Counted from the first letter of the stretch, positions 24,501 through 32,103 are shown. The stretch is DNA of 32,103 bases from Bacillota bacterium (GCA_022791155.1 JAAVYN010000032.1:1-32103), one strand, 5' to 3'. Notes: a model not told the origin generated them from the sequence alone. A program made the numbers and translations.

Positions 24501-24720
24501 AGTTCAAACAATGCGCAAAGAGGCAAATTTTGAAGTCACAGACAGAATCAACCTTTATATTGCCAAAAACGACAAAGTCAAAACCATTGTCACAAAAAAT
24601 TGCGACACAATCAAAAGTGACGTGCTTGCAGAAAGCGTGACATTTGACAGCCTGAAGGGCCATGAAAAGGAATGGAATGTGAACGGCGAAAAAGTTTTCA
24701 TCGCTGTTGAAAAAATATAA
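21598..24720 (+). CDS. ileS: Isoleucyl-tRNA synthetase, long eukaryote-like type (IleRS2)
   Basis: The protein has 1040 residues from the ATG at 21598 with TAGGAGGAAA upstream. Class I signatures are PHIGH (HIGH at residues 55-58) and KMSKH (592-596). The GWDTHGLPVELEVEK block, an editing domain with TTTPWTLPSNVALA, and the WFDSGAMPFAQ and QTRGWFYSQL blocks follow in order. Cys pairs in VPYCPRCG and HIKCPKCG are likely zinc ligands. The length and the GLPVELEVEK form match the IleRS2 group, about 100 residues longer than the common bacterial type; IleRS2 enzymes are often mupirocin-tolerant. It is controlled by the Ile T-box and runs against the presumed direction of replication. Confidence 0.96.
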   Translation: MYSKVSTNLDFVSREKSILDFWKKNEIFEKSTVLRNGGPKFTWYEGPPTANGKPHIGHVLTRSVKDIILRYRVMKGFDVIRKAGWDTHGLPVELEVEKMLGLDGKPQIEEYGVEPFIEKCKESVWKYKSEWEDMSDHVAFWADMETPYVTYHNNYIESVWWALKTIWEKGLLYKGHKIVPYCPRCGTALSSHEVAQGYKDVKETSAIAKFKLRDAENEYILAWTTTPWTLPSNVALAMNEKETYVKVKVGGECLILAEALVKNVIGENTEYEIVDSKKGADYVGTRYWPLFDFVDDDETGFRVVTDDYVTLTDGTGIVHIAPAFGEDDSRLGRNHGLPFRQYVDSQGRFTKEVKPWEGVFVKTGDKMVLDYLKEKEALFAALPFEHSYPFCWRCDTPLLYYARETWFIEMTKVRDNLVANNRTINWYPDNIKEGRFGKFLENVIDWGLSRERYWGTPLPVWECECGHRHVIGGIEELKSMSDDCPDDIELHKPFIDRVHIKCPKCGKSMTRVTEVIDCWFDSGAMPFAQWHYPFENKELFESRFPADFITEAIDQTRGWFYSQLAIATLLFDKTDFKNCIVMGHVLDKNGIKMSKHKGNVVDPWYVLNKQGADAIRWYFYVNSAPWLPCRFDEDAVSDQQRKFMGTLWNTYAFYVLYAEIDQFNPTEHSLEYDKLPPMDKWILSKLNSVVKYVDECLDSYKITEPARAMQEFVDELSNWYVRRSRERFWVGGMPQDKINAYMTLYTVLVTMSKLAAPFVPFIVEDIYSNLVRTFDENAPLSVHLADYPVCNESRIDEELEANMDAVLQIVVKGRAARNTANIKNRQPIGTMYVKAEKELPEMFVETIADELNIKTVVFTNDTEAFTGYSLKPQLRTLGPKYGKLLPKIGAFLAECDGNAFVAEFKKGNTVTFEVEGESVTLAENDVLIETTEKAGFITEGDAKTTVVLDTNLTADLIEEGFVREIVSKVQTMRKEANFEVTDRINLYIAKNDKVKTIVTKNCDTIKSDVLAESVTFDSLKGHEKEWNVNGEKVFIAVEKI

Positions 24721-24724
24721 TTTC

Positions 24725-24765
24725 AAAAACGCCATGCAAAAATTTGGGCAATTGCATGGCGTTTT
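24725..24765 (+). terminator. Terminator after ileS (bidirectional form)
   Basis: AAAACGCCATGCAA (24726-24739) and TTGCATGGCGTTTT (24752-24765) form a perfect 14-bp stem with T-runs on both strands. The 243 bases from here to the rsmG stop codon hold nothing I can identify. Confidence 0.9.
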
Positions 24766-25008
24766 AATTTTGAACAGAGATATATAATTTTGAAATTTCC
24801 GGCTCATGCCCCTGTTGCTTTTGAACGCTGTTGGGAACAAAAAAGCCAAACCATGGCATTTTCAGAAACATGTTGTTCTTCGAAATTTTTGGCGCTTGAA
24901 TTGTTTTTGATTTTCAAAACAAAACTTCAAAAACATGAATGCGGCCAAAGAGGGTTTTGGCATTTTTTTGTTCTGCCAAAATTTGGCTTTCTTTTCTTCC
25001 TTTCAAAC

Positions 25009-25728
25009 TCATTTTATGGGGTTTTTTGAAGCCGTGCCCGCCTTCCGCGGATATTGGCGCGGTGTTTTTTTCACTTTATCAATTATAACAATGTTGTGGC
25101 TTATGTCGCTGTTGGGAATGGAAACAGGCACAACAGCCCTCACTTTTCCGCCAAGTGTGGCAACGGCCGTTTTTCCTTCCTCAATTTCTTCAGCGGCTTT
25201 TGGCCCCTTCAGCGAAACAAAAACGCCGCCAACTTTCACAAAAGGAAGACAATATTCGCTCAAAACAGCAAGATTTGCCACAGCGCGTGAAACACAGCAG
25301 TCAAACTTTTCTCTGAAAATTTCGTTCTGACCGCCGTCTTCAGCCCTCATGTGAATGGCTTTTGTGTTCTCAATTTCAAGCGCCGATATAACTTCGTTCA
25401 AAAATTTGACGCGCTTGCCAAGGCTGTCAATGAGCGTCATTTTGACATCAGGCTGCGCCAGTTTCAAGGGGATTCCGGGAAAGCCCGCTCCCGTTCCAAC
25501 GTCAACAACCGAAATCCCGTTTTTCATTTCAAAATTCGACAAAATTGAAAGGCAATCGGCAAAATGCTTTATCACAATTTCTTTTTCATCAGTTATGGCT
25601 GTGAGATTGACTTTGTCGTTCCATTCCAAAAGCAATTCTTTATATTTGAAAAACAAATCCGCCTGACTTTCCGAAACACAAAGCCCCATTTCATTGACGG
25701 TATCCAAAAAAAATTTTTTGCTGTCCAT
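25009..25728 (-). CDS. rsmG: 16S rRNA (guanine-527-N7) methyltransferase
   Basis: The protein has 239 residues from the ATG at 25728 with AAGGAGG upstream. It methylates G527 of 16S rRNA with S-adenosylmethionine. The SAM-binding loop reads VDVGTGAGFPGIPLKL. Preceding motifs are LLEWNDKVNLTAITDEKEI and KHFADCLS, and VSRAVANLAVLSEYCLPF follows. It is the last gene of the origin-proximal block. A small unknown reading frame overlaps its first 38 bases. The usual downstream partners (parA/noc) are absent; a convergent ileS lies there instead. Confidence 0.96.
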   Translation of the reverse strand: MDSKKFFLDTVNEMGLCVSESQADLFFKYKELLLEWNDKVNLTAITDEKEIVIKHFADCLSILSNFEMKNGISVVDVGTGAGFPGIPLKLAQPDVKMTLIDSLGKRVKFLNEVISALEIENTKAIHMRAEDGGQNEIFREKFDCCVSRAVANLAVLSEYCLPFVKVGGVFVSLKGPKAAEEIEEGKTAVATLGGKVRAVVPVSIPNSDISHNIVIIDKVKKTPRQYPRKAGTASKNPIK

Positions 25729-25927
25729 TCTTCCTCCTTGTCAAAAAATCCGCTTCGTTTTCTGCTGCTTCACTCTGCTTTTCTTCATTGTTTTTGAACG
25801 TCACAATTGATTCCGCAAGACGCTTGTTTTCAATTTTTATGAAATTTGTGTTTCTTTTTCCGGTTTCTTTTTCAAAAAATGCTTTTCTTTCTTTTGCAAC
25901 AAAATCAACGGTTAAAAAATTTTTCAT
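25691..25927 (-). CDS. Possible small protein between mnmG and rsmG
   Basis: This reading frame of 78 residues starts at an ATG (25927) with AGAGG 7 bases upstream. It begins 20 bases after the mnmG stop and overlaps the rsmG start by 38 bases. It is highly charged (Lys/Glu/Asn-rich) with no membrane segment and no family I recognise. In favour: without it, this tightly packed operon would have a gap of about 220 bases here. Against: low complexity and no known homologue at this position. Confidence 0.4.
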   Translation of the reverse strand: MKNFLTVDFVAKERKAFFEKETGKRNTNFIKIENKRLAESIVTFKNNEEKQSEAAENEADFLTRRKNGQQKIFFGYRQ

Positions 25928-25947
25928 GTTTGATCCTCTCAAAAAAT

Positions 25948-27834
25948 TCAGTTCAAAGCGCTTCCGTTCATCTGCAAATATATCAACAAAACTGATATGT
26001 CCGCGGGGGAAACACCGGCAATTCTTGAAGCATGTCCCAGTGAAGCGGGGCGCACAGCGCCAAGTTTTTGGGCCGCCTCAATGCGCAGGCCCTTCACAAG
26101 TGAATAGTCTATGTTTTCCGGCAAAATCCGTTTTTCCAACTTTTTGAACTGCTCCACTTGATTTTTCTGCTGTTTTATATAGCCCTCATATTTTATTTGA
26201 AGCGAAGCCTGTTCCCAAACTTCACGCTCCAAAACGGGCCTTTCGGTGTCAATTTCTTCAAGAATTTCATATGTGAGTTCTGGCCGGCGCAAAAGTTCAC
26301 AAAGCTTCACGCCGCTTTTGATTGGCGCGCTGTTATGCCGGCTCAAAAAATCCAATGTTTTTTCGCATGGCGTTACAACTGTTTTATATATGCGTTCCTT
26401 CTCGCTTTCAATTTTCCTTTTCTTTTCCAAAAAAAGCTGATAGCGTTCTTCATCTATCAAGCCAACTTCATGGCCAATTGGCGTGAGGCGCTCATCGGCG
26501 TTGTCCTGACGGAGAAGCAGACGATATTCGGCGCGGGAAGTCATCATTCTGTATGGCTCGCGGCTGCCCTTTGTCACTATGTCGTCAATGAGCACGCCTA
26601 TATACGCCTGGCTTCTGTCAAGCGTCAGCGGCGGCTCGCCTTTTATCAGCTTAACGGCGTTTATCCCCGCAATCAGTCCTTGTGCGGCGGCTTCTTCATA
26701 GCCACTTGTGCCGTTGAACTGTCCGGCGCCAAAAAGTCCCTTTATGCTTTTGAACTCAAGCGAAAGTTTGAGCTGTGTGGCGTCGGCACAGTCATATTCA
26801 ATGGCATATGCCGTGCGCGTGAAACGGCAGTTTTCCAATCCCGGAACTGTTCTGTAAAGCGCCGTTTGAACCTCTTCCGGAAGTGATGAGCTCATTCCCT
26901 GTATATAAAGCTCGTTTGTGCCCTCGCTCTCCGGCTCCACAAATATCTGATGATGCTCCTTGTCGGAAAAACGCACAACTTTGTCCTCAATTGAAGGGCA
27001 ATAGCGCGGGCCTGTGCCCTCTATGACGCCGGCATAAAGCGGCGAGCGGTGAAGGTTTTGTTTTATTATTTCGTGAGTTTTGCTGTTTGTATATGTCAAA
27101 TAGCAAGGCACCTGTGGGCGTGCTATGTCCTCGGCCTTGTTTGTGAATGAAAAAGGGACAATGTTGTCGTCGCCAAATTGAGGCGTCATTTTGGAATAGT
27201 CAACGCTGTTTCCGTCAACGCGGGCGGGAGTGCCCGTTTTGAAGCGAAAAAGGCTTATGCCGTTGTCAAGCAAACTTTGGCTCAATCCCCCGGCGGCCTT
27301 CAAACCGTTGGGGCCGCATTGTATGATTGTTTCGCCATAGAGGCAGCGCGCTTTTAGATATGTTCCGGCGGCAATTATGACAGCCTTTGCGCGGTATATG
27401 GCTCCTGACAGCGTTTTGACGCCTGTCACTGCTCCCTCTTCAACAATTATGTCAGTGACTTCGCCCTCGCGTATGACGAGGTTTTTTTCTTTTTCGAGGG
27501 TTCGTTTCATTTCTTCTTTATAGCGGATTTTGTCGGCCTGGGCGCGAAGTGAATAGACCGCCGGGCCTTTGCCTGTGTTGAGCATTTTTGTTTGAATGTA
27601 TGTTTTGTCTATGTTTTTGCCCATCTCGCCGCCAAGGGCGTCAATTTCCCTCACAAGATGTCCTTTGCTGCTTCCGCCAATGGAAGGGTTGCACGGCATC
27701 ATGGCAATGCTGTCCAAATTTATGGCAAACATGATTGTTTTGAACCCAAGCCGCGCCCCGGCCAAAGCTGCTTCACAGCCCGCGTGCCCGCCGCCCACAA
27801 CAACAATGTCAAATCTTTCGGCTTCATAGCACAT
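25948..27834 (-). CDS. mnmG: tRNA uridine-34 carboxymethylaminomethyl enzyme, FAD subunit
   Basis: The protein has 628 residues, typical of MnmG. I choose the ATG at 27834 with AAAGGAGG upstream; the frame extends 19 codons further without a site. With MnmE it installs the cmnm5 group on U34 of tRNAs reading split codon boxes. The FAD-binding motif is [15 protein letters not shown]. Other family blocks are [80 protein letters not shown] and [15 protein letters not shown]. The C-terminal helical domain ends in ISVLLIYLQ. It follows mnmE by 149 bases. Confidence 0.97.
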   Translation of the reverse strand: MCYEAERFDIVVVGGGHAGCEAALAGARLGFKTIMFAINLDSIAMMPCNPSIGGSSKGHLVREIDALGGEMGKNIDKTYIQTKMLNTGKGPAVYSLRAQADKIRYKEEMKRTLEKEKNLVIREGEVTDIIVEEGAVTGVKTLSGAIYRAKAVIIAAGTYLKARCLYGETIIQCGPNGLKAAGGLSQSLLDNGISLFRFKTGTPARVDGNSVDYSKMTPQFGDDNIVPFSFTNKAEDIARPQVPCYLTYTNSKTHEIIKQNLHRSPLYAGVIEGTGPRYCPSIEDKVVRFSDKEHHQIFVEPESEGTNELYIQGMSSSLPEEVQTALYRTVPGLENCRFTRTAYAIEYDCADATQLKLSLEFKSIKGLFGAGQFNGTSGYEEAAAQGLIAGINAVKLIKGEPPLTLDRSQAYIGVLIDDIVTKGSREPYRMMTSRAEYRLLLRQDNADERLTPIGHEVGLIDEERYQLFLEKKRKIESEKERIYKTVVTPCEKTLDFLSRHNSAPIKSGVKLCELLRRPELTYEILEEIDTERPVLEREVWEQASLQIKYEGYIKQQKNQVEQFKKLEKRILPENIDYSLVKGLRIEAAQKLGAVRPASLGHASRIAGVSPADISVLLIYLQMNGSALN

Positions 27835-27983
27835 GCACAAAATTCCTCCTTTCAAAAAATAATGTCCCAATTCTTTTTCACGCTCCCGCACTCATGCAAT
27901 GGCAGGAATCACAAAAACGCTTTCTCTTTGAAAAACACAAAAGAAAATTGGGAGAAAATAATATAATTTTCAGTGAAAAAAGC

Positions 27984-29363
27984 TCATTTTCCCAAACAGA
28001 ACTGTGAAAATATTCTGTCAAAAAGTTCATCGTCATAGCTGTCACCGGTTATCTCGCCAAGACAGTTCAGCGCGTCATTCAAATCCATTGAAACAAAATC
28101 GACAGGCATGAAGTTTTCAATGGCGTCAAGCGCTTTTTTGAGGCTTTCAGAAGCCCTGTGAAGCGCGTTGGCATGGCGCGCGTTTGTGACAAACGCTTCT
28201 GTTTTTGGCGTTTCACCGATGAGAATTTCCGAAAGCCTGTCATATATGCTGTCAATGTTGGTTCCGTTTTTTGCCGATATTGAAACTATATTTTCACTTC
28301 CATATCTGTTTTCAATTTCAGAAACGTCAATTGAGTTTTTCAAATCAATTTTGTTGAGAACAACGAGGGCTTTTTTGCCCGCTGTCAGTTCCATAATTTC
28401 AATGTCTTCCTTTTCAATTGGCCTTGAGGCGTCAAGCACAATGAGCGCCAAATCGCTTTTTTCCGCAAGAAAACGGCTTTTTTCAACGCCAATTTTTTCA
28501 ACCTTGTCATCTGTGTCGCGGATTCCGGCTGTGTCAATCAGTTTGACAGCAATGCCGCCCACATTCAAATATTCCTCAACGGCGTCTCTTGTTGTGCCGG
28601 GGATGTCCGTCACAATGGCGCGTTCTTCTTCAAGCAGGCAGTTGAGAAGCGAGCTTTTTCCAACATTGGGCTTGCCCAGTATGACCATGCTGACGCCCTC
28701 GCGCACAATTTTGCCCTTTTCTGCAGAAGAAATGAGAAAATTTGTTTTTTCCAAAAGAAGAAGCGTTTTTTCTTTCAAACTGGCATATGTTTCTTCCTCA
28801 ATGTCGTGCTCGGGATAGTCAATTGAAACTTCTATGGCGGCAATTGAATTGAGAAGAATTTCACGCATTTCGCCAACGGCCGTTCTCAAACTCCCTCCAA
28901 GCTGGCTGACAGCCGAGCTTTGGCTCAAAGAAGTTTTGCTGTTTATGACATCCAAAACGGCTTCGGCCTGGCTCAAATCCAGCCTTCCGCCCAAAAAAGC
29001 CCTTTTTGTGAACTCGCCGGGCTCCGCAAGCCTTGCGCCAAAATTGAGCAAAAGTTCCATGACGCGCCGTGCCGAAACGTGGCCGCCATGGCAGTTTATT
29101 TCAACAACGTCTTCTGTTGTGTATGTTTTTGGCGCGTGCATGACTGTGACAAGAACCTCGTCAAAAACCTCTCCTGAATCCGGCGAAACAATGTGGCCAT
29201 ATGTGATTGTGTGGCTTTCTTTGGATTTTATGTCGGCGCCTTTGAAAATTTTTGAAACAATGTCAATGCAGCCATGGCCGCTAACACGGATTATGCTTAT
29301 GCCGCCGTTTCCAGCGGCTGTTGCAACAGCGGCGATTATGTCGTTCATATATTCATATTTCAT
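27984..29363 (-). CDS. mnmE: tRNA modification GTPase, partner of MnmG
   Basis: The protein has 459 residues from the ATG at 29363 with AAAGGAGC upstream. Domains in order: an N-terminal formyl-THF-binding domain (DIIAAVATAAGNGGISIIRV and NCHGGHVSARRVMELLL), a helical domain, a Ras-like G domain with GKPNVGKSS, TDIPGTTRD, DTAGIRDTDD and NKID, and the C-terminal FCLGK motif. MnmE dimerises and drives the modification made by MnmG. A strong hairpin with a T-run sits 15 bases upstream of the start codon, between jag and mnmE, so expression may need readthrough or a separate signal. Confidence 0.97.
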   Translation of the reverse strand: MKYEYMNDIIAAVATAAGNGGISIIRVSGHGCIDIVSKIFKGADIKSKESHTITYGHIVSPDSGEVFDEVLVTVMHAPKTYTTEDVVEINCHGGHVSARRVMELLLNFGARLAEPGEFTKRAFLGGRLDLSQAEAVLDVINSKTSLSQSSAVSQLGGSLRTAVGEMREILLNSIAAIEVSIDYPEHDIEEETYASLKEKTLLLLEKTNFLISSAEKGKIVREGVSMVILGKPNVGKSSLLNCLLEEERAIVTDIPGTTRDAVEEYLNVGGIAVKLIDTAGIRDTDDKVEKIGVEKSRFLAEKSDLALIVLDASRPIEKEDIEIMELTAGKKALVVLNKIDLKNSIDVSEIENRYGSENIVSISAKNGTNIDSIYDRLSEILIGETPKTEAFVTNARHANALHRASESLKKALDAIENFMPVDFVSMDLNDALNCLGEITGDSYDDELFDRIFSQFCLGK

Positions 29364-29378
29364 GAGTTGCTCCTTTTC

Positions 29379-29409
29379 AAAAAAACCGTGGTAAATAAAA
29401 TTACCACGG
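29379..29409 (-). terminator. Terminator-like hairpin just before mnmE
   Basis: On the minus strand CCGTGGTAA and TTACCACGG form a perfect 9-bp stem followed by seven Ts. The T-run ends 15 bases from the mnmE start codon, immediately before its ribosome binding site. Confidence 0.8.
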
Positions 29410-29431
29410 CAAAAATGTTTCAAAAGTCAAA

Positions 29432-29457
29432 GGAACACTGCCCAAGCGCTGTGTTCC
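29432..29457 (-). terminator. Hairpin after jag
   Basis: GGAACAC and GTGTTCC form a 7-bp stem with a 12-base loop, 10 bases past the jag stop. The following TTTGACTTTTG is only weakly T-rich. It may be a partial terminator or an RNA-stability hairpin. Confidence 0.5.
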
Positions 29458-29466
29458 CATGTGATT

Positions 29467-30084
29467 TCACTTCAAATCAATGACAACATTTCTATAGGGC
29501 TCATCGCCCTCGGAATATGTAGTGACATATCTGTCATTTTGAAGAACAGAATGAATTATACGCCTTTCATATGGATTCATGGGTTCCAAAACAACTTTCT
29601 GCCTTGTGTGTTTAACTTTTTTTGCAAGGTTGAACGCAAGCGATTCAAGAGTTTCTTTTCTTCTCTGACGATAGTTTTCGGTGTCAATCATTATGCTGTA
29701 ATATGGCGCGTTGCCTTTGTTCACAACAAGGTTTGTAAGATATTGTATGGAATCAAGGGTTTGGCCTCTTTTGCCAATGAGAATCCCCATGTCAGCGCCT
29801 GAGAGATTGATAGAAATTTGTCTGTCTCTCATTGTTGTTTCAATGCTGACAACAATCCCCATGGCTATAAACATTTCCCGCAAAAAATCTTTTGCAATTC
29901 TTTCCGGGTTATATTTAATTTTCCCTTTCACCACAGCGTTTCTGCTCCCAAATCCCAAAAATCCTTTGACTGGTTCCTCAACAACGGTGTAGTCAATTTC
30001 GTCAAGTGAACCGGCTTTGAGCTCCTTCATCAATTCTTCAAGGGCAAGTTCAACGGTTTTTGCGGATTTTTGAATTTCATTCAT
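29467..30084 (-). CDS. jag: RNA-binding protein Jag/KhpB
   Basis: The protein has 205 residues. Domains in order: an N-terminal Jag domain (TVELALEELMKELKAG ... VEEPVKGFLGFGSRNAVV), a KH domain with ILIGKRGQTLDSIQYL, and a C-terminal R3H domain (MNPYERRIIHSVLQ). It binds RNA and in Gram-positive bacteria is linked to cell elongation and envelope homeostasis, usually with KhpA. Its ATG overlaps the yidC stop as ATGA, with AAGGAGG inside the yidC 3' end, so the two genes are translationally coupled. Confidence 0.96.
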   Translation of the reverse strand: MNEIQKSAKTVELALEELMKELKAGSLDEIDYTVVEEPVKGFLGFGSRNAVVKGKIKYNPERIAKDFLREMFIAMGIVVSIETTMRDRQISINLSGADMGILIGKRGQTLDSIQYLTNLVVNKGNAPYYSIMIDTENYRQRRKETLESLAFNLAKKVKHTRQKVVLEPMNPYERRIIHSVLQNDRYVTTYSEGDEPYRNVVIDLK

Positions 30085-31094
30085 TGTAAAGCACCCTCCT
30101 TAGCATCTTTTGATCTGAAATACTTGTTCAAAAGAACTGTCTGACAAACCTGTATAATATTGCTTACAGTCCAGTAAATGCCTATGCCGGCGGGAAGATT
30201 GATGCACATAACGCCCATCATCAAAGGCATCATATAGTTCATCATCTTCATGGACTGCATCATTTGATCCTGCTGTTGGGAGCCCTGAGCCGATTGTGAC
30301 TGTTTTGTCAGCACTTGCGATGAAAAAAATGTCGTTGCTGCTGACATGAGAGGAACCAATATCCCTGGAAAGCGCAAGCCGGCGCTGTGAACAAGGTTTA
30401 TCCCAAGGAAAGTTTCTGTTTGTGTTTTGCTTGCCAAAAGCGGCGCAAGCTGACTGGCATAGCCGCTGGCGGCCGATGTCACGCTGTTCCATTGAGACAT
30501 TGTCATTTCATTGACAAGCATGATTATTTCGGAAGGATTTTCAACATCAATTGTCATTTTGAGTTCATATATAATGTCGGTGAATATGTCAAGGCGCTCC
30601 TGAACACTCATTGACATAATCACGTCAGTTATTGCCTGATAGTTCATGCCCACAACATCAATATAGAGATATGCCTGCTGGAATATATAAAAAAGTGCAT
30701 AGAGTATGGGAAGCTGTATGAGAAGCGGCAAACAGCCGCCAAACATGCTTATGTTGTTGTCCTTCTGGAGCCTTTGCATTTCAAGCGCCATTTTCTGCTG
30801 GCTTTCAGGGTCTTTTTTGTTGGCATATTTTTCTCTGATTTTGTTCATTTGAGGCTGAAGTTTCTGCATTTCAAAAGTTGATTTTTGCTGTTTATAGCTC
30901 AGTGGAATGAGAACTGTTTTAACAATCAGCGTGAACACAATGATGGCAATTCCAAGAGAATTTGCCTGTGTGAAACCATTGATTATGTTAAAAACGGCAT
31001 TATATATAATGCCCAAAAAACTGGCCACAGGCCCCACAATAATTCCCGGCTGGCGCGTTGTCATAACGGCAATGCCGCTCAATAAAGATTCCAA
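30081..31094 (-). CDS. yidC: Membrane protein insertase YidC/SpoIIIJ family
   Basis: The protein has 337 residues. It inserts proteins into the cytoplasmic membrane. The first core helix (LGIAIIVFTLIVKTVLIPLS) is followed by the charged hairpin QKMALEMQRLQKDNNIS, the second helix (CLPLLIQLPILYALFYIF), an insert of about 100 residues, and the final helices (MMGVMCINLPAGIGIYWTVS). The conserved Arg of the first helix appears to be Lys here (VKTVLIPL). No lipobox is visible, unlike Bacillus SpoIIIJ. I choose TTG at 31094 with AAGGAGG 7 bases upstream. An out-of-frame ATG (31099) lies between site and start and opens a 6-codon frame. Confidence 0.95.
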   Translation of the reverse strand: MESLLSGIAVMTTRQPGIIVGPVASFLGIIYNAVFNIINGFTQANSLGIAIIVFTLIVKTVLIPLSYKQQKSTFEMQKLQPQMNKIREKYANKKDPESQQKMALEMQRLQKDNNISMFGGCLPLLIQLPILYALFYIFQQAYLYIDVVGMNYQAITDVIMSMSVQERLDIFTDIIYELKMTIDVENPSEIIMLVNEMTMSQWNSVTSAASGYASQLAPLLASKTQTETFLGINLVHSAGLRFPGILVPLMSAATTFFSSQVLTKQSQSAQGSQQQDQMMQSMKMMNYMMPLMMGVMCINLPAGIGIYWTVSNIIQVCQTVLLNKYFRSKDAKEGALQ

Positions 31095-31127
31095 TTCATT
31101 TCCTCCTTAAAAAAATTGTGTTATATA

Positions 31128-31340
31128 TCACGGCACAGGATCATAGCCGCCCTCATGAAACGGATGACATTTTAATATGCGGCGCACCGCAAGCCAACTT
31201 CCCTTAAAAGCCCCATATTTCAGCACAGCTTCATATGCATATCTCGAGCATGAAGGAATGAACCGGCAACATGGTTTTTTGCAGGGTGATATGGCTTTTT
31301 GATAAAACACAATCAACATGAGAACAATTTTTTTTGCCAT
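31128..31340 (-). CDS. yidD: Membrane protein insertion efficiency factor YidD
   Basis: The protein has 70 residues from the ATG at 31340 with AAAGGAG upstream, the usual YidD size. It carries an N-terminal amphipathic helix ([14 protein letters not shown]) and the family core [37 protein letters not shown]. It assists insertion by YidC at the membrane. It starts 3 bases after the rnpA stop and ends 33 bases before yidC. Confidence 0.96.
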   Translation of the reverse strand: MAKKIVLMLIVFYQKAISPCKKPCCRFIPSCSRYAYEAVLKYGAFKGSWLAVRRILKCHPFHEGGYDPVP

Positions 31341-31343
31341 ATG

Positions 31344-31733
31344 TCAGTTCTCCTTTCCGGCTTTATCGTCTTTGGGAACGCTTTGCTGTGTTTGTTTCAA
31401 AAGATTTTGTCGTTTCAAAAGGTTCAAGAGGGATTTGTTAATTTCCATATATGATGCATTTGCGGCGTTTGTGCGTGCAAGAACAACTATGTCATGTCCT
31501 GTGATTATGTCATTTTCACAAAGCCTGTAACTTTCTTTGATGAGCCTTGTGACACGGCTTCTGACAACACTTTTGCCAACTTTTTTGCTGACAGTTATGC
31601 CAAGGCGATTTATGCTTGAAAGCCGTTTGTTTTTCACAACATACATGACAAGATGTTTGTTTGCAGTTGCGCGCCCTTTGCTATATACAAAACCAAACTG
31701 ATAATTTTTATTAAGCGATTGTGTAAAACGCAA
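31344..31733 (-). CDS. rnpA: Ribonuclease P protein component
   Basis: The protein has 129 residues. It binds the RNase P RNA and helps process pre-tRNA 5' ends. Family features: SLNKNYQFGFVYSKGR at the N-terminus, RLGITVSKKVGKSVVRSRV, then TRLIKESYR (the basic RNR-type helix) and ITGHDIVVLAR. About 20 extra polar residues follow the family core. The start is a TTG at 31733 with GAGGG upstream; the next in-frame ATG is 29 codons in and would remove the N-terminal core. The usual upstream partner rpmH is not found in the 370 bases to the window edge. Confidence 0.95.
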   Translation of the reverse strand: MRFTQSLNKNYQFGFVYSKGRATANKHLVMYVVKNKRLSSINRLGITVSKKVGKSVVRSRVTRLIKESYRLCENDIITGHDIVVLARTNAANASYMEINKSLLNLLKRQNLLKQTQQSVPKDDKAGKEN

Positions 31734-31892
31734 TATTAATCCCTCTGTTTCTTTAGTGATTAAAAAATTTATAACTTTTCACATATGCCGAAAATACATA
31801 TGAACAAGTTTCAAAAATCACAATCAATATATCATAAATTTGTTGTTAATTCACCGTTTGTGTTTATATTTTTTAATTCTTCTATATAATGT

Positions 31893-32103
31893 GCAAGCTC
31901 AAAAGCTTCCGCTTTTTCGCTTCGGGCTTTCGCCCTATGACATGAACTTTTCACTGTCCTTCCGGGAAATTCATTTCCCTTCAGGATACGAACTCTTCAC
32001 TTCTCTTTTTTCGCACTGCAAGCTCAAAAGCTTTCGCTTTTTCGCTTCGGGCTTTCGCCCTATGACATGAACTTTTCACTGTCCTTCCGGGAAATTCATT
32101 TCC
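31893..32103. repeat. 125-base tandem repeat upstream of rnpA (runs off the edge)
   Basis: A unit starting at 31893 (GCAAGCTCAAAAGCTTCCGC) restarts at 32018 with almost no changes and continues to the window edge, so the period is 125 bases. Each unit contains hairpins GGGC-TTTC-GCCC and GGGAAAT-TC-ATTTCCC. It has no open frame of note. It is unrelated by eye to the repeats at 5886 and 18215. The 150 bases between it and rnpA are AT-rich and must contain the rnpA promoter, which I could not fix. Confidence 0.9.

Noticed and set aside
31734..31892. rpmH (ribosomal protein L34) on the minus strand
   Set aside because: No frame encoding the Arg/Lys-rich 44-residue L34 signature is present; stop codons occur throughout.

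Overview
The window looks like chromosomal DNA of a low-to-moderate GC, spore-forming Clostridia member, plausibly Lachnospirales. The basis is strong AGGAGG-type ribosome binding sites, two T-box leaders, a TPP riboswitch with a transcription terminator, an HPr-like protein with both His15 and Ser46, a BofA-family sporulation protein, and the conserved origin-proximal block rnpA-yidD-yidC-jag-mnmE-mnmG-rsmG. That block reads leftward, so oriC should lie just beyond the right end. Species cannot be fixed from sequence reading alone.

Region 1 (1-5745) is the regulatory end and first tail genes of a phage-derived element. A rightward XRE/S24 repressor is divergent from a leftward set: small membrane protein, sigma-region-4-like activator with a terminator, then a tail-terminator-like protein, a small sheath-partner protein and a contractile tail sheath that runs off the left edge. 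No terminase, portal, capsid or integrase gene lies between regulators and sheath. This is the layout of an R-type tailocin (diffocin/PBSX type), and it is the most interesting system here, although its remaining genes lie outside the window.

Region 2 (5886-6710) is a composite palindromic repeat with a 295-bp MITE-like core. A second copy is at 18215-18995. A different 125-bp tandem repeat lies at 31893-32103, where rpmH would be expected upstream of rnpA.

Region 3 (6718-13354) is a leftward gene run: nfo, ogt, fthC (5-formyl-THF cyclo-ligase), proA, an alpha/beta-hydrolase-fold protein with a degraded triad, a PaaI-type thioesterase, a BofA-family protein and a rhomboid protease. A good promoter and a T-box leader precede nfo, an unusual place for tRNA-sensing control.

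Region 4 (13418-16809) is a TPP-riboswitch-controlled thiamine-pyrimidine salvage operon, tenA-thiZ-thiX-thiY. Divergent from it is a two-gene threonine/serine-exporter-family operon (16934-18167). After repeat copy B come an HPr-like gene, then leftward pncB (NAD salvage), then rightward ileS behind a complete Ile T-box.

Region 5 (25009-31733) is the origin-proximal tRNA-modification and membrane-insertion block. Three genes in the window (rnpA, yidC, fthC) appear to start at TTG; yidC and fthC also have an out-of-frame ATG between the ribosome binding site and the TTG.
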